A stretch of DNA of 64,000 nucleotides from Calonectria ilicicola (Eukaryota > Ascomycota > Sordariomycetes > Hypocreales > Nectriaceae). Positions 46,717 to 58,247 of this stretch are shown here, piece after piece. A program made the translations under genes and the position numbers. The notes beneath the pieces are model-generated. The model ran no database searches, was not told the origin of the DNA, and worked only from the letters and a program-made list of their open reading frames with translations. The stretch lies in the NCBI GenBank assembly GCA_020809705.1, contig CP085829.1:496001-560000 (forward strand). Reading direction: 5' to 3'. The first letter of the stretch is position 1; each line of letters starts with the position of its first letter.

Positions 46717-49452
46717 GATTTAGTAAAATTATCTTAAGTATAATAGAACTAATTAAGAAAGGAATTACCTTTTAATAAGGAAATAAAGCATAATAATCAT
46801 TTAAAATTATAAAAAATGCTATTTTAGAAAAACTTATCCTTATAATATTCAACCTTAATAAGCCTATAGAGCTAGAAACCAATGCATTAGACTTCGCCTT
46901 AGGGGCCTAGATCGAACAATAAGACAAATAAGAAAACCTATATCCTATAACATTCTACTTATATAAGCTATATAGCCCTAAGCTAAATTACTCTATCTAT
47001 AATAAAGAATTCCTTACTATTATTAATACTTTTAAAAAATTCTAATAATATCTTTTAAAAAGTAATTATAAAATTATAATATATACTAATTATAAAAATA
47101 TTATTTACTTTATAATTACTTAAAAACTTAATAAAAAATAATTATAATATATAAAATATTTATTTAAATTTAACTATTAAATTATTTATATTAAAAAAAT
47201 TAAGAATAATTATATTAATATAATTAACCACTAATCCAACTATAATATAAAAAAACTAAAAATATAAGAAAAACTATTAATTTATAATACTAATAAAGGC
47301 CTAGAACAAGCCCTAATTAATAAAATAATTATAAAAATAAAGAAAATAATTATTATTATAAAAGTAGAAGGATTACTGTATATAACTAGAACCATTACTA
47401 TAGAAATACTAATACAATAAGTAGAACAAGATAATCTACTACTAAGAAAAATCAAAAAATACAATCTAGTACTTTTAAAAGAAGAAAAAACAAACTACCT
47501 ATAAGTATTAAAGGAATATTAAATAAAGTTAATAAAAAATATTTATAAATATCCCTTATATAGCCATAAAGGCATTAATAAAACCCTTAAATAAGTCAAA
47601 TAGATATTTTCCTTTAATAAGATAAAAAAGAAAATCAAACAAATATATAAAAAATACAGCCTATATTAACACTCTAAAAAACCAAAATATAAATTATATA
47701 GATTATTATAATTATCCTTTATTATATAATAATTATAAAATTTAATTATAATAAACTTTATTATTAACCTCTTTTTATTAATAAACCTTATTATAAAAGT
47801 ATATTATAATAATATTTTTATTATTATTAATTACTTTATAAAAGTAGTATATTATCTTTTTTATAATAAAGTAATAAAAGAAGAACAATTTACTTACCTT
47901 TTCTTTTAATATATAATTACTATATACAGATTACCAATTAAAATCATTTTAAATAAAGAATAACTATTTATATCTAAGTTTTAGTAAAGCCTAATATCTC
48001 TTATAAGGCTAAACTATAAGCTAAGTATAACTTTCCACCTTCAAATAAATAAACAAATTAAACACTAAAACTAAGAAATTAAGCAATATCTACAATACTA
48101 TATTAACTATAAACAAACTAATTAAATAAAAAAGCTATCTATTATACAATTAATATATAATATATTTTATAATTATAATATTAAAATAATATTAATAAAA
48201 GCCAATTTTGGCTTTATACTAGATACTTATTAAGCCTTCTTAGAAAGTATAATTTAAGTAAAAGCTATAATTAAGTTAGATAATTTAAGAAAATTATATA
48301 AAGAAATAAAAATAGAACTTAAATTTATCTATAATATAATAAAAAGATATTATAATTTAAAAAGGTTAAAAAAATTATTCTTCTTAAAAATAGATATAAT
48401 CTACCTAATAATAAAAAATCTTATAATAAAAAAATAAAATAAAAAAATCAACTTTATATAAATTAAACTATACTTAATTAAAAGAAAAATATTAAAAAAT
48501 AATTACAAGCTTGACCTTCTAGATAATATTAAGATCCACCCTATCTTCTATATCTTACTATTAAAACTAAGTAAGGGTATTTAGGTAAATACAAGACCCA
48601 AATACAAACTATAAATAGAAAACTTAAAAAACTAATAAAAAATTAAGAAGATATTATAAAAAAGAAAGAAAAATAAAAAATTTAAAATTAAATAAAAAAA
48701 TTATAAAAAAATAACTTAAGAATTAATAAAATATCTTATATATTACTTAAAGATACTAGAAGTATTTCTAAAGATATAATACTAAATAAATTATTAAAAT
48801 TAATAATATTCCAATTAATAATATCCATAGCCCCTAAAGATTACACCTAAACAACAACCTTTAACTCTATCTAATCTATATCCTCCAACTCATCTAAAAA
48901 AGAAAGACCTTAATATATTATTTCTATACCTCTTATTTTAAACTAATATTTCTAATAATAAAAGTAGAATAAATAATTTAAGGATTCTTAAACTTTAGCT
49001 TAAGCTATAAGTACTTTTACTTAGATATAAAGAAACTTCTCCTTAGCTACCTTCTCCTTTATATTTAAATAATTAGACTCCTAATTTATCTAGATTATTA
49101 TAAATATTAGTATTTACTTATATTTATTATTTATAAAATTATATATATATAGCTAAAAATACTTTTAAAGTATTATATATTTTACTATAATAGATATATT
49201 TATTATAATAATTATTAAAATCTAATAATATCTTATACTATAAATCCTTAATAAAATAAAAAGAATATAATATAACTTTAAAATCTATTAAATTAATAAA
49301 TTAAACTTAAGTATTAATATAAAGATATAGCTTAGAAGTACCTAAACCTTAAAGTATAATTAGAAAATATTTTAAAAGTTAAGAATAAGAAACTTATACA
49401 CAAGGTCAACCTAATAGGCCTTAAGAATAAGATTAATAGAGGGAGGATATTA

Positions 49453-49848
49453 TATTATAACCTATAATACACCTAGGCAGTTAAATAAAATAAAAATAAT
49501 ACTCACTTACCTTATAGCTCTACACTAATTAATAAAAAAGCATTTATAAATAATTACTTATAATATTAATAATTATCTTATAATTATTATCTTAATTACT
49601 AATATATTAGATAAAATTAATACAATAAGCGCCTACTAGATAATAATATATAAATAAATTAGAATCTGCCCTTATAGTTAATACTAACCAATTTTTAATA
49701 TAATTTAATTACCTTAATTATAATTAACTATTATTTAATATAATACTTCTATTACTTTATTTTATTATAATATACCTAACCATCCTGCTAATAATAAATC
49801 CTTTATTCTGATTGGTTTATTAAGTTAGGAATTAACCAGATCGTTATA
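49453..49848 (+). repeat. Element B 3' LTR
   Basis: 396 bp, begins TATTATAACCTATAATACACC where the 5' LTR has TGTTATAACCCATGACATGCC, showing C-to-T and G-to-A changes only. Confidence 0.87.
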
Positions 49849-50384
49849 ATTATATATTCTAATAATTATAAAGATTATTTTATTAATCCTTTATTCCTTA
49901 ATTAACTATTATACTTTATAATAAGAAAAATATAAATATATTAAGCTTTTTCTTTATAATATAAACTTAATAATAATTAAAAAGATTAAAAAATAATTAA
50001 TATAATAATTTTAAATATTATAAATAAAGGTATAATAATATAATAAATAAAAATAGCTATATTTTATAATATTATAAAGGGTAATTTTATATATAATATA
50101 TAAAAAAAAGTAAGATTAATAAGAATTCCTTTATAATTAAAAAATTATAATTATATAATTAATTATATAATCTAAACTATATTATTTTAAATAATAATTA
50201 AGCAGAAAATTCCTCCTAAATAAACCACATCAAAGACATTAAAACTCAGCCAAAAAATCACACATCTACACTAAATACCCTATATCTAACTTAATTAATT
50301 TAATCAAATTAATCATTATATTTAATTTAAATTGAATACCTGTTTTCCCGATTTGATTTGAATTGATTTGAATTGAATTGAGGC

Positions 50385-50407
50385 GATTTGAATTGACCGC
50401 AGCGCTG
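50385..50407 (-). repeat. hAT terminal inverted repeat, right
   Basis: Reverse complement starts CAGCGCTGCGGTCAATTC, pairing with 33510-33532. Confidence 0.9.
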
Positions 50408-50415
50408 ACCATGTT
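50408..50415 (+). repeat. hAT target-site duplication, right copy (ACCATGTT)
   Basis: Abuts the right TIR and equals 33502-33509. One base (50416) and the 5-bp duplication of element A' follow. Confidence 0.9.
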
Positions 50416-50421
50416 TCATTC

Positions 50422-50821
50422 TATAACAGTCTGGTCAATTCCCAATTTAATAAACTAATCAAAATAAAGGGTTTATTGTTGGCAGGATAGTTAAGTATGT
50501 TATAGTAAAATAAAGTAATGGAAGTATTATATTAGATAATAGTTAATTATAATTAAGGTAATTAAATTATATTAAAAATTAATTAATTTTATTTTTTATA
50601 ATAAGATTTGATTTATTTATATATTATTATATCTAAGGTTCTATTATTATAATAATTAAATAAAGTTAATTTAATAATATTTATTATAATCTTTAATAAT
50701 ATTAAATAAAGGCTATTTAATTTTACTTTTATTAATTAATTATATAGGTCTAGAATAATCTTATTATAATTAATTGGGGTTCTATTTGTGGTTATTGCTT
50801 TTAGATATTTAGATTATAATA
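50422..50821 (-). repeat. Element A' 3' LTR
   Basis: 400 bp, more heavily mutated than its 5' partner over the first 100 bp of the LTR. Confidence 0.87.
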
Positions 50822-53800
50822 TAATACTCTTTCTTTTATTAATCTTATTCTAAGGTTAAGTAAATAGGCTAGTTTTCTTATTTATAATTATTATATATTT
50901 CTTTCTTTTTTATCTTTTTATAATTTAAATATTAATAAGATATTAGATTATATTATTAAAATTATATTTTATTTTAAAATAATTAAAACTTATTAAAAGG
51001 ATATTATTAAATTAATTAATAAATTTAGTTTTAAAATACTTTATTATTTAACTTATTTTTATACCAGGCAGCTATCCTATATTATAACTAAGGGAAAAAG
51101 CTATTATAAATTTTATATAAGGAATAAATATTTTAACTATAATTTTAAAAATATTTTTACTTAGGCTTATAAGTATATTTCTTTTTTTACTTTTATATAC
51201 TTATTTTCTTTTTAATTAAGTAAGTTTTTTATAAGAAAGATTGGATTAATAGGGAGAAAAAGAAGGCTAAGGTAGATTTAATAAGTACTTTAGCTTAATT
51301 GTAATGCTTATATACTTAGAAGCATTATTTATATAAGAAGGTAAAGAAGATAATTTCTTAAAATTATAAGAATTTAAATAAATTAAAAAAAAAAGTATAT
51401 TAAGGTATTAGTATTATTAAAGATATAATTACTTAAGGATTATAAGGTTATTAATTAAAGTAGTTTACTTGATTTTCTTTATATTAATTCTAGAGAAATA
51501 CTTTTAATATCTTTAAACAATATATAAGATATTTAATAGATTCTTAGATTATTTCTTTATAGTTTTTTTATTTAATTTTGAATTTTCTATCCTTTTCTCT
51601 TCTTTATAGGATTTTTTCAATTTCCTATTAATCTTCTAGGTTTTCTATTTATGGTTTATACTTAAGTCCTATATTTACCTAGATACTCTTACTTAATTCT
51701 AATAGTAAGATATGGAAGATAGAGTAGACCTTAATGTTATCTAGGAGATCAAGTTTATAGTTATTTTTTGATATTTTTCTTTTAATTAGGTATAATTTAA
51801 TTTATATAAAGTTGATTTTTTTATTTTATTTTTTTATTATAAGATTTTTTATTATTAAGTAGATTATATCTCCTTTTAAAAAGGATAGTCCTTTTAATCT
51901 TTTTAGGTTATAATATCTTTTTATTATATTATAGATAAACTTAAGTTCTATTTTTATTTCTTTATATAATTTTCTTAAATCATTTAACTTAATTATAGCT
52001 TTTATTTAAATTATACTTTCTAAAAGAGCTTAATAAGTATTTAATATAAAGTTAAAGTTAGCTTTTACTAGTATTATTTTAATACTATAATTATAAGATA
52101 TATTATATACTAACTATATAATAAATAATTTTTTTATTTAATTAATTTATTTATAGTTAATATAATATTATAAATATTACTTAATTTTCTAATTTTAATA
52201 TTTAATTTATCTATTTATTTAAAAGTAGAAGGCTATACTTAGTTTATAATTTAACCCTATTAAAAATATTAGGTTTTATTAAAATTTAAATATAAATAAT
52301 TATTTTTTATTTAAAATGATTTTGGTTAGTAGTTTATATATAATAATTATATTTTAAAAGAAAAGATAAATAAATTATTTTTTTTTATTATTTTATTATA
52401 GGAAAAATAATATATTACTTTTATAAAATAATTAATAATAATAAAAATACTATTATAATATACTTTTATAATAAGGTCTATTAATAAAGAAAGATTGGTA
52501 ATAAAATCTATTATAATTAAGTTCTATAGTTATTATATAATAAGGGATGGTTATAATAATCTATATAGTTTATATTTTGGTTTTTTAAAGTGTTAATATA
52601 GACTACATTTTTTATATACTTATTCAACTTTCTTTTTTATTTTATTAAAGGAAAATATCTATTTAACTTATTTAAAGGTTTTATTAATATTTTTATAGCT
52701 ATATAAAGGATATTTATGAATATCTTTTATTAATTTTATTTAATATTTCTCTAGCACTTGTAAATAGTTTATTTTTTCTTCTTTTAGAAATACTAGATTA
52801 TATTTTTTAATTTTCTTTAGTAGTGGATTACCTTATTCCACTTATTATATTAGTATTTCTATAGTAGTAGTTCTGATTATATATAATAATCCTCCTATTC
52901 TTATAATGACAATTATTTTCTTTATTTTTATTATTATTTTATTAATTAAGGCTTATTTTAATCCTTTATTAGTATTATAAATTAATAGTTTTTTTTATAT
53001 TTTTAGTTTTTTTATATTATAATTAGGTTAATAATTAATTATATTAATATAATTATTCTTAATTCCTTTAATATAAATAATTTAATAATTAAATTTAGAT
53101 AAATATTTTATATATTATAGTTACTTTTTATTAAGTTTTTAAATGGTTATAAAATAGGTAATATTTTTATAATTAATATATATTATAATTTTATAATTAC
53201 TTTTTAAAAGATATTATTAGAATTCTTTAAAAGTATTAATAATAATAAGGAATTCTTTATTATAGATAGAGTAATTTAGCTTAAGGCTATATAGTTTATA
53301 TAAGTAGAATATTATAGGATATAGGTTTCCTTTTTTATCTTATTATTCAATCTGGGCTTCTAAGGCAAAGTCTAATATATTAATTTCTAGCTTTATAGGC
53401 TTATTAAGGTTAAATATTACAAAAATAAGTTCTTCTAAAATAGTATTTCTTATAATTTTAAATAATTACTATACTTTATTTCCTTATTAAAAGATAATTC
53501 CTTTTTTAATTAGTTTTATTATACTTAAGGTGATTTTATTAAATCCTTTAATAAATCTTTAATAATAATTAATAAATCTAAAAAAGCTTATATTTCCTTT
53601 ATATTAATAAATTTTTTTAATCTTTTACTATAATGATTTTCTTTAGGTCCATATAAATTTTATTAAGGCTGATAATATATCTTAGAAATTCTACTTCTTA
53701 AGTATAGAACTTACTTTTTTCTAGTTTAATTAGAAATTTGGTATTTTAAAGAGCTTTTAAGATCTTATAAATATATTCTTTATATTTTTCTTTATTTTTA

Positions 53801-56800
53801 AAAAAGATAAAAATATTATTTAAATAGTAAATAATAAAAATATTTAAATATTCTTATAATATATTAATTATTATTTATTAGAATAATATTAATATATTTA
53901 TAAGTTTAAAAGGTATAATTAGATATTTAAATAATTTAAACTTAATTTAAAAAGTAGTTTTTTATTTATATTCTTTTTTAATATAAATAAGATTATATAC
54001 TTCTTTAAGATTTAGTATAATAAAGATATTAACTTTATAAAGATAATCTTTTATTTTATTAATTAATAATAGTAAAGTATAATCTTTAATAGTAATATTA
54101 TTAAATTATTAGTAATTTATAATAAAATATAACTTTCTATTTTTTTTAAATATAAATATAATAGAATAATTAGTTTTAAAGTTTAAAATATAAATATATT
54201 TTTTTTAAGTATATCTTAAATATATTCCTTTAAGGTATTAAGCTTAATTTAATTAAGATTATAAATAAAGTAAAATTAGATATTAGATCTATCTTTAAGG
54301 ATGATTTTATAATCTTACTAGCTAAACTTAGGTAATCTAATATCTAGTTCTTTTATAAAAAGTTTTTTATAGATTTAGTATTATAAAGGTATATTATATA
54401 ATTTATTTATTTTTATTTTAATTTTTATTTTTTAAGGTTTTTATTAATTTACTAGAATTATACTTTAAAATAGATGATTATTTATTATCTTTACTTTTTT
54501 TAATTATTCTTATATTTATATTTAGTTTTTTTAGGTAATAAAGATTCTCCTTTACTTATATTTTTTATTTAATTAAAGCTAGAAGTTTAAGATCTTTTAT
54601 TATAGTTTATAGAAATATCATTAGCTATATTATACTCCTTAGATATTTATATCTAGTTAATATATTAATAAATATTAGGGTTATATTAGTATAATTATAG
54701 GTATTTTAAAACTAGATTATACTATTTAATATTAATAATATTAAAGATTATTCCTTAATTTTTTCTTTTAATAAAGACTTTTAAATAATTAATCTTTTTA
54801 TTTATAATATTATTATTATAGTTAAAAGAGATTCTTTTTATATTAATAATTTTATATAGATTGACTTTTATTGTCTATGGTAGTTAAAGTTGGTTAATTA
54901 CTTAAGGATTAATATAGTTTTATTTGGCTTTATTATTTATTATAGTATTATATTATTTTCTTCTAATTTTTATTTTTATTTTTAATTATTATTAGAATTG
55001 CTTTTTAGTTATAGAGTATAAAGCTTTTTTAAGGAGTTCTTTTAGTAATTTTAGAGATTATTACTTTAGCTACTTCTACTACTTTTTTATAAGGGGCTTT
55101 ATTTGTTTTTTGGTTTTATTTAGTATTAGGCTATTATTTTATTTATTATATAGATATTGCATTTAGGGTCTTAATATTTATTCTAGGGTAGTTTACTATA
55201 ATCGGGGAACTTAAGTTTACTTGGTTCTAATATAGTGAATTAGTAATAAAGGTTTCTTTCTATTATTTTATATTGGTTAAAGTGTTTTTTATAAATATAA
55301 TAAATAATTATATTTTTTACTTTAATAGAAAAGTATATTATATATTACTTTTATTTTATATATTAAAGATAGTTATAATTATAATAGCTTATTTATAAGA
55401 TATTCTTATATTTTTTATATATTATATTTAGTTTAAGATTATTTTTCTTATATTAGATAGGTTGGGGGTTATGGTTTCCTGGTTATTATTTACTTTATAT
55501 AAGTAGAAAGACTTTGTTTTTATTTTATAAGGGTTTTTTAACTTATTAGGTTATTTTTTTAATATTAATTATTTATTTTTTATTTTTATTTTTATTATAA
55601 GTGTAAGTATTCTATTATATTGGTACTTTATTGGTATATATATCTAGGATAGATATAGGAATTCCTATCTTCTTGGCTTATTTTAATTATTTATAAGGAA
55701 GGTAGAACTAGCTTTCTTATTAGATTGATTATGCTTTTTAAATAATTTTATTAATTTCTTATTATAAGGTAAGTTTTATTTTATATAATTTATAATTTTC
55801 TATATATTACTTAATTATAATAATTAATTTATATTTCTTAATAATAATAAAAATAACTTTTCCTATAATATTCTCTTTTCCTTTTAATATTAAGGTTTAT
55901 TAAGTTTTTATAATATTAAATTATTTTTATCCTTTTAATATAAATTTAAATTAATTTTTTATTTTTAAAAAGTAATATTTAAAAGATTTATATCCTTTTT
56001 TCTATAATTAAAGTAAGTAATCTTACTTTTATTATAATCTTAAATAGTATTAAGTTTTATTAATCTTAAATAAATCTTATATATAATACTTTATTACTTA
56101 TTTTAAATTTTTTTTATTTAAAATATATAAGGTTTTATTATTTTAAATATATTTTTTATATTAATTAAATTATCTTTTATTAATTTTAATAATACTTTTA
56201 ATATACTTTAAGAGTTTCTCTAGCCAATCTTCTTTATAGATTTTATCCTTAATTTCACTCTTTAAACTTTTATAATAAAGTTCTATTAATATATTATTAT
56301 TTTAAATTATTTATATTATAATTCTTTTAAATTTAATTAAATATTAATTATAAAATTTTATTTATTTAAATTTATATAATTAATTTATAATTTATTATTT
56401 TATATTAATTATATTAAAATTATCTTTAATAATAATTTCAAAATATTCTTAATCTCTAAATATCTCTTAAATCTCTTCATTTTAATTAATATTATTTTCA
56501 TTTTCTAAATAATCTCTTATAATAGATTTAAACTATACTCTTATATCCCCTTAAAGAAAGATTTTAATATATAATACCTAGGCTTTAGAGGTTATAAGTT
56601 ATATTAGGAAAAAGTAAAAGTATTCTTTTATTTAGGTAAGGAAGGGGATTATATTAATAGCCTTTTCTAGAAAGGGCTCTAGGACTAGGGATCTTAGAAT
56701 TTTACTAATATCTTTACCCTTATTTCCTTTAATTATAATAGTTCTAGCTTTTTTTACTTTAAATTATATTTATATATTTATAAGTTTCTTTTTAATTTAT

Positions 56801-56918
56801 TATAATTTTATAATTAATTTAATATTATTAAAAAAAATAATAATAATAAAATTCTTTTTAAATATTATTATTACTTAATTATTAATATAAATAATTAATT
56901 AAATAAAAGCTTTTAATA

Positions 56919-57318
56919 TATAATAATCTAATTAATTCCTAATTTAATAAATTAATTAAAATAAAAAATTTATTATTAATAAAATAATTAAATATATTAT
57001 AATAAAATAAAATAATAAAAATATTATATTAAATAATAATTAATTATAATTAAAATAATTAAATTATATTAAAAGCTAATTAATTCTATTCCTTATAATA
57101 AGATCTAATCTATCTATATACTACTATATCTAAGATTCTATTATTATAATAATCAAATAAAGTCAATTTAATAATATTTACTACAATCTTCAATAATATC
57201 AAACAAGGGCTATTTAACTTTACTCTTATTAGTTGATTATATAGGTCTAGGGTAGTCTTGCCATAATTGATTAGGGTTCTGCCTGTGGTCACCGCTTTTA
57301 GGTGTCCGGGTCATAACA
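56919..57318 (-). repeat. Element A' 5' LTR
   Basis: 400 bp. The outermost about 100 bp, next to unique DNA, retain normal G/C, giving a sharp edge to the A/T-rich block. Confidence 0.88.
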
Positions 57319-58026
57319 CGTTCATTGCCCGATGTGACGCATTTAGAGAGCTCCGGGCGTGACTATTGGATGCCAGAGAATATTTCCGATGGCCTCGCTG
57401 ATCTTGAAATGCGTCTTTGTACCTCCGGTATGTAATGCCCGACTCGGAAAAAGAAGATATGTCCAATACTTATCCAACTGATTCTAGGCGAGGTTATCTC
57501 TTGCACTGACTTCCATAAATGGAGGTCACTCACTATGGCATTATTGGGAAAAGTGTACCCCGCAGAGAATCGGTCACCGCAGACTACGGAGTCGGTAGAG
57601 GTTGAAGTGGATTTCACTCTGTCAGTGATTCTTCCATTCACTTCAGTGGCCTCACGAGATGAAGTCCGACAGAAGTTATTTGAAAATGTCTTCGTTCCAG
57701 CAATGGAGCTTTCACACCTCCTTCGTCGACAATCTGCCTGCTGGAGCGTTCGGTTTCCACATTCCATTATATCCTCTCCTTCATCCACAGACGGCCTCGC
57801 AGCTTCAGACATGTTTTATCCATCAATAATGGAAGATATTTATAGTGAGGATGATGAAGATTCTGACGACGCATCCTCTGATGGTATTTGTAAGAGAGTG
57901 GAGGTTATTTTGACACCTACGCTATTCAAGAGCGGAAACAATAACGGCCAACAGTATGATGTGAATTATGTGGTACAAAAAGTGGAGGTCATCTGTGTGG
58001 GAATATCTACGCATCAAGAAACATGA
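57319..58026 (+). pseudogene. 3' half of the coiled-coil protein gene split by the transposon block
   Basis: Joined after base 33509 plus 50416, it continues in frame: FRSLPDVTHLESSGRDYWMP and NISDGLADLEMRLCTS, then a 60-nt phase-1 intron (57428-57487), then GEVISCTDFHKWRSLTMALL and a C-terminal domain ending in VEVILTPTLFK and VVQKVEVICVGIS before the TGA at 58024-58026. The last domain has an acidic insert (EDDEDSDDASSD). The right part has no stops or frameshifts. Without its 5' half and promoter it is not expected to be expressed as the original protein. The 163-codon frame from 57535 could be misread as a free-standing gene. Confidence 0.82.
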
Positions 58027-58247
58027 ACGATATACAGACTTACACGATACGCGATTGAGCTGGCGCATCTATTTTGATATTAAGGCTAGTTCAACATTCG
58101 ATTTAAACTTCAATTTCAACTTAGATAAAAATCTGTTCCAAAATTGCCAACGAGTTCCCACAAATTCTACACAAAAAACAAAGGAGAAAAAATAGAAAGC
58201 AAATGCTACCCGCCCGTCTAACGCAAACCAAAGAATAGCCAATGAAA
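58027..58247. other. Short convergent intergenic region
   Basis: 221 bp between the end of the split coiled-coil gene and the polyketide synthase stop codon. It likely holds both 3' ends. No feature is seen. Confidence 0.5.

Larger units (their letters stand above)
36044..49848 (+). mobile_element. Ty3/gypsy LTR retrotransposon B (interrupted by element A)
   Basis: Flanked by ATTAT duplications (36039-36043 and 49849-49853) and inserted in the hAT-like element. LTRs 36044-36439 and 49453-49848 are 396 bp each. Without element A and one duplication it measures 6,900 bp. Heavily RIP-mutated pol remains: a reverse transcriptase region near 39200-39480 (an INKIKN-, ANIF-, LDLKK-like series), FLGFTNYY-RFIKGF just before the A insertion, RNase H (LETNALDFALGA) just after 46840, integrase-like sequence about 47600-48000 and a chromodomain-preceding segment about 48300-48600. 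The left LTR starts TGTTATAACCCATGACATG. No frame is intact. Confidence 0.88.
33510..50407. mobile_element. hAT-like DNA transposon containing nested gypsy elements, RIP-degraded
   Basis: Terminal inverted repeats of 23 bp (33510-33532 and 50385-50407, start CAGCGCTGCGGTCAATT, one mismatch) are flanked by the 8-bp duplication ACCATGTT. Removing nested gypsy element B and one copy of its 5-bp duplication leaves 3,088 bp, a normal size for a hAT element. No transposase frame survives: the interior is almost pure A/T with stops in every frame. Subterminal sequence contains repeated AATTGAATTGA/GATTTGAATTG motifs on both sides. Superfamily assignment rests on duplication length, TIR and size only; the transposase was not identified. 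Confidence 0.82.
50422..57318 (-). mobile_element. Ty3/gypsy LTR retrotransposon A', inverted copy of the A family
   Basis: 6,897 bp, with 400-bp LTRs at 56919-57318 (5', minus strand) and 50422-50821 (3'). Flanks are CATTC (50417-50421) and CGTTC (57319-57323), a 5-bp duplication differing by one G-to-A. The 5' LTR reads TGTTATGACCCGGACACC on the minus strand, as in element A. Internal sequence mirrors element A in reverse orientation (integrase about 52000-52700, RNase H about 53200-53500, RT about 53800-54250, gag-like about 55600-56900), all RIP-degraded. It lies outside the hAT element but within the same host gene. Confidence 0.9.

Noticed and set aside
36480..47464. Other short frames inside the A/T block (36480-36722, 47282-47464)
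   Set aside because: They lie within RIP-degraded gypsy sequence and have low-complexity Ile/Leu/Phe/Tyr composition.
33510..57318. A/T block as a mitochondrial insertion, centromere or satellite
   Set aside because: Paired LTRs, TIRs, target duplications and residual RT/RNase H/integrase motifs explain all of it as RIPped transposons.
57535..58026. Free-standing gene for a 163-aa acidic protein
   Set aside because: The frame is the last exon of the split gene; an acceptor at 57487 and continuity with 32582-33509 explain it better.
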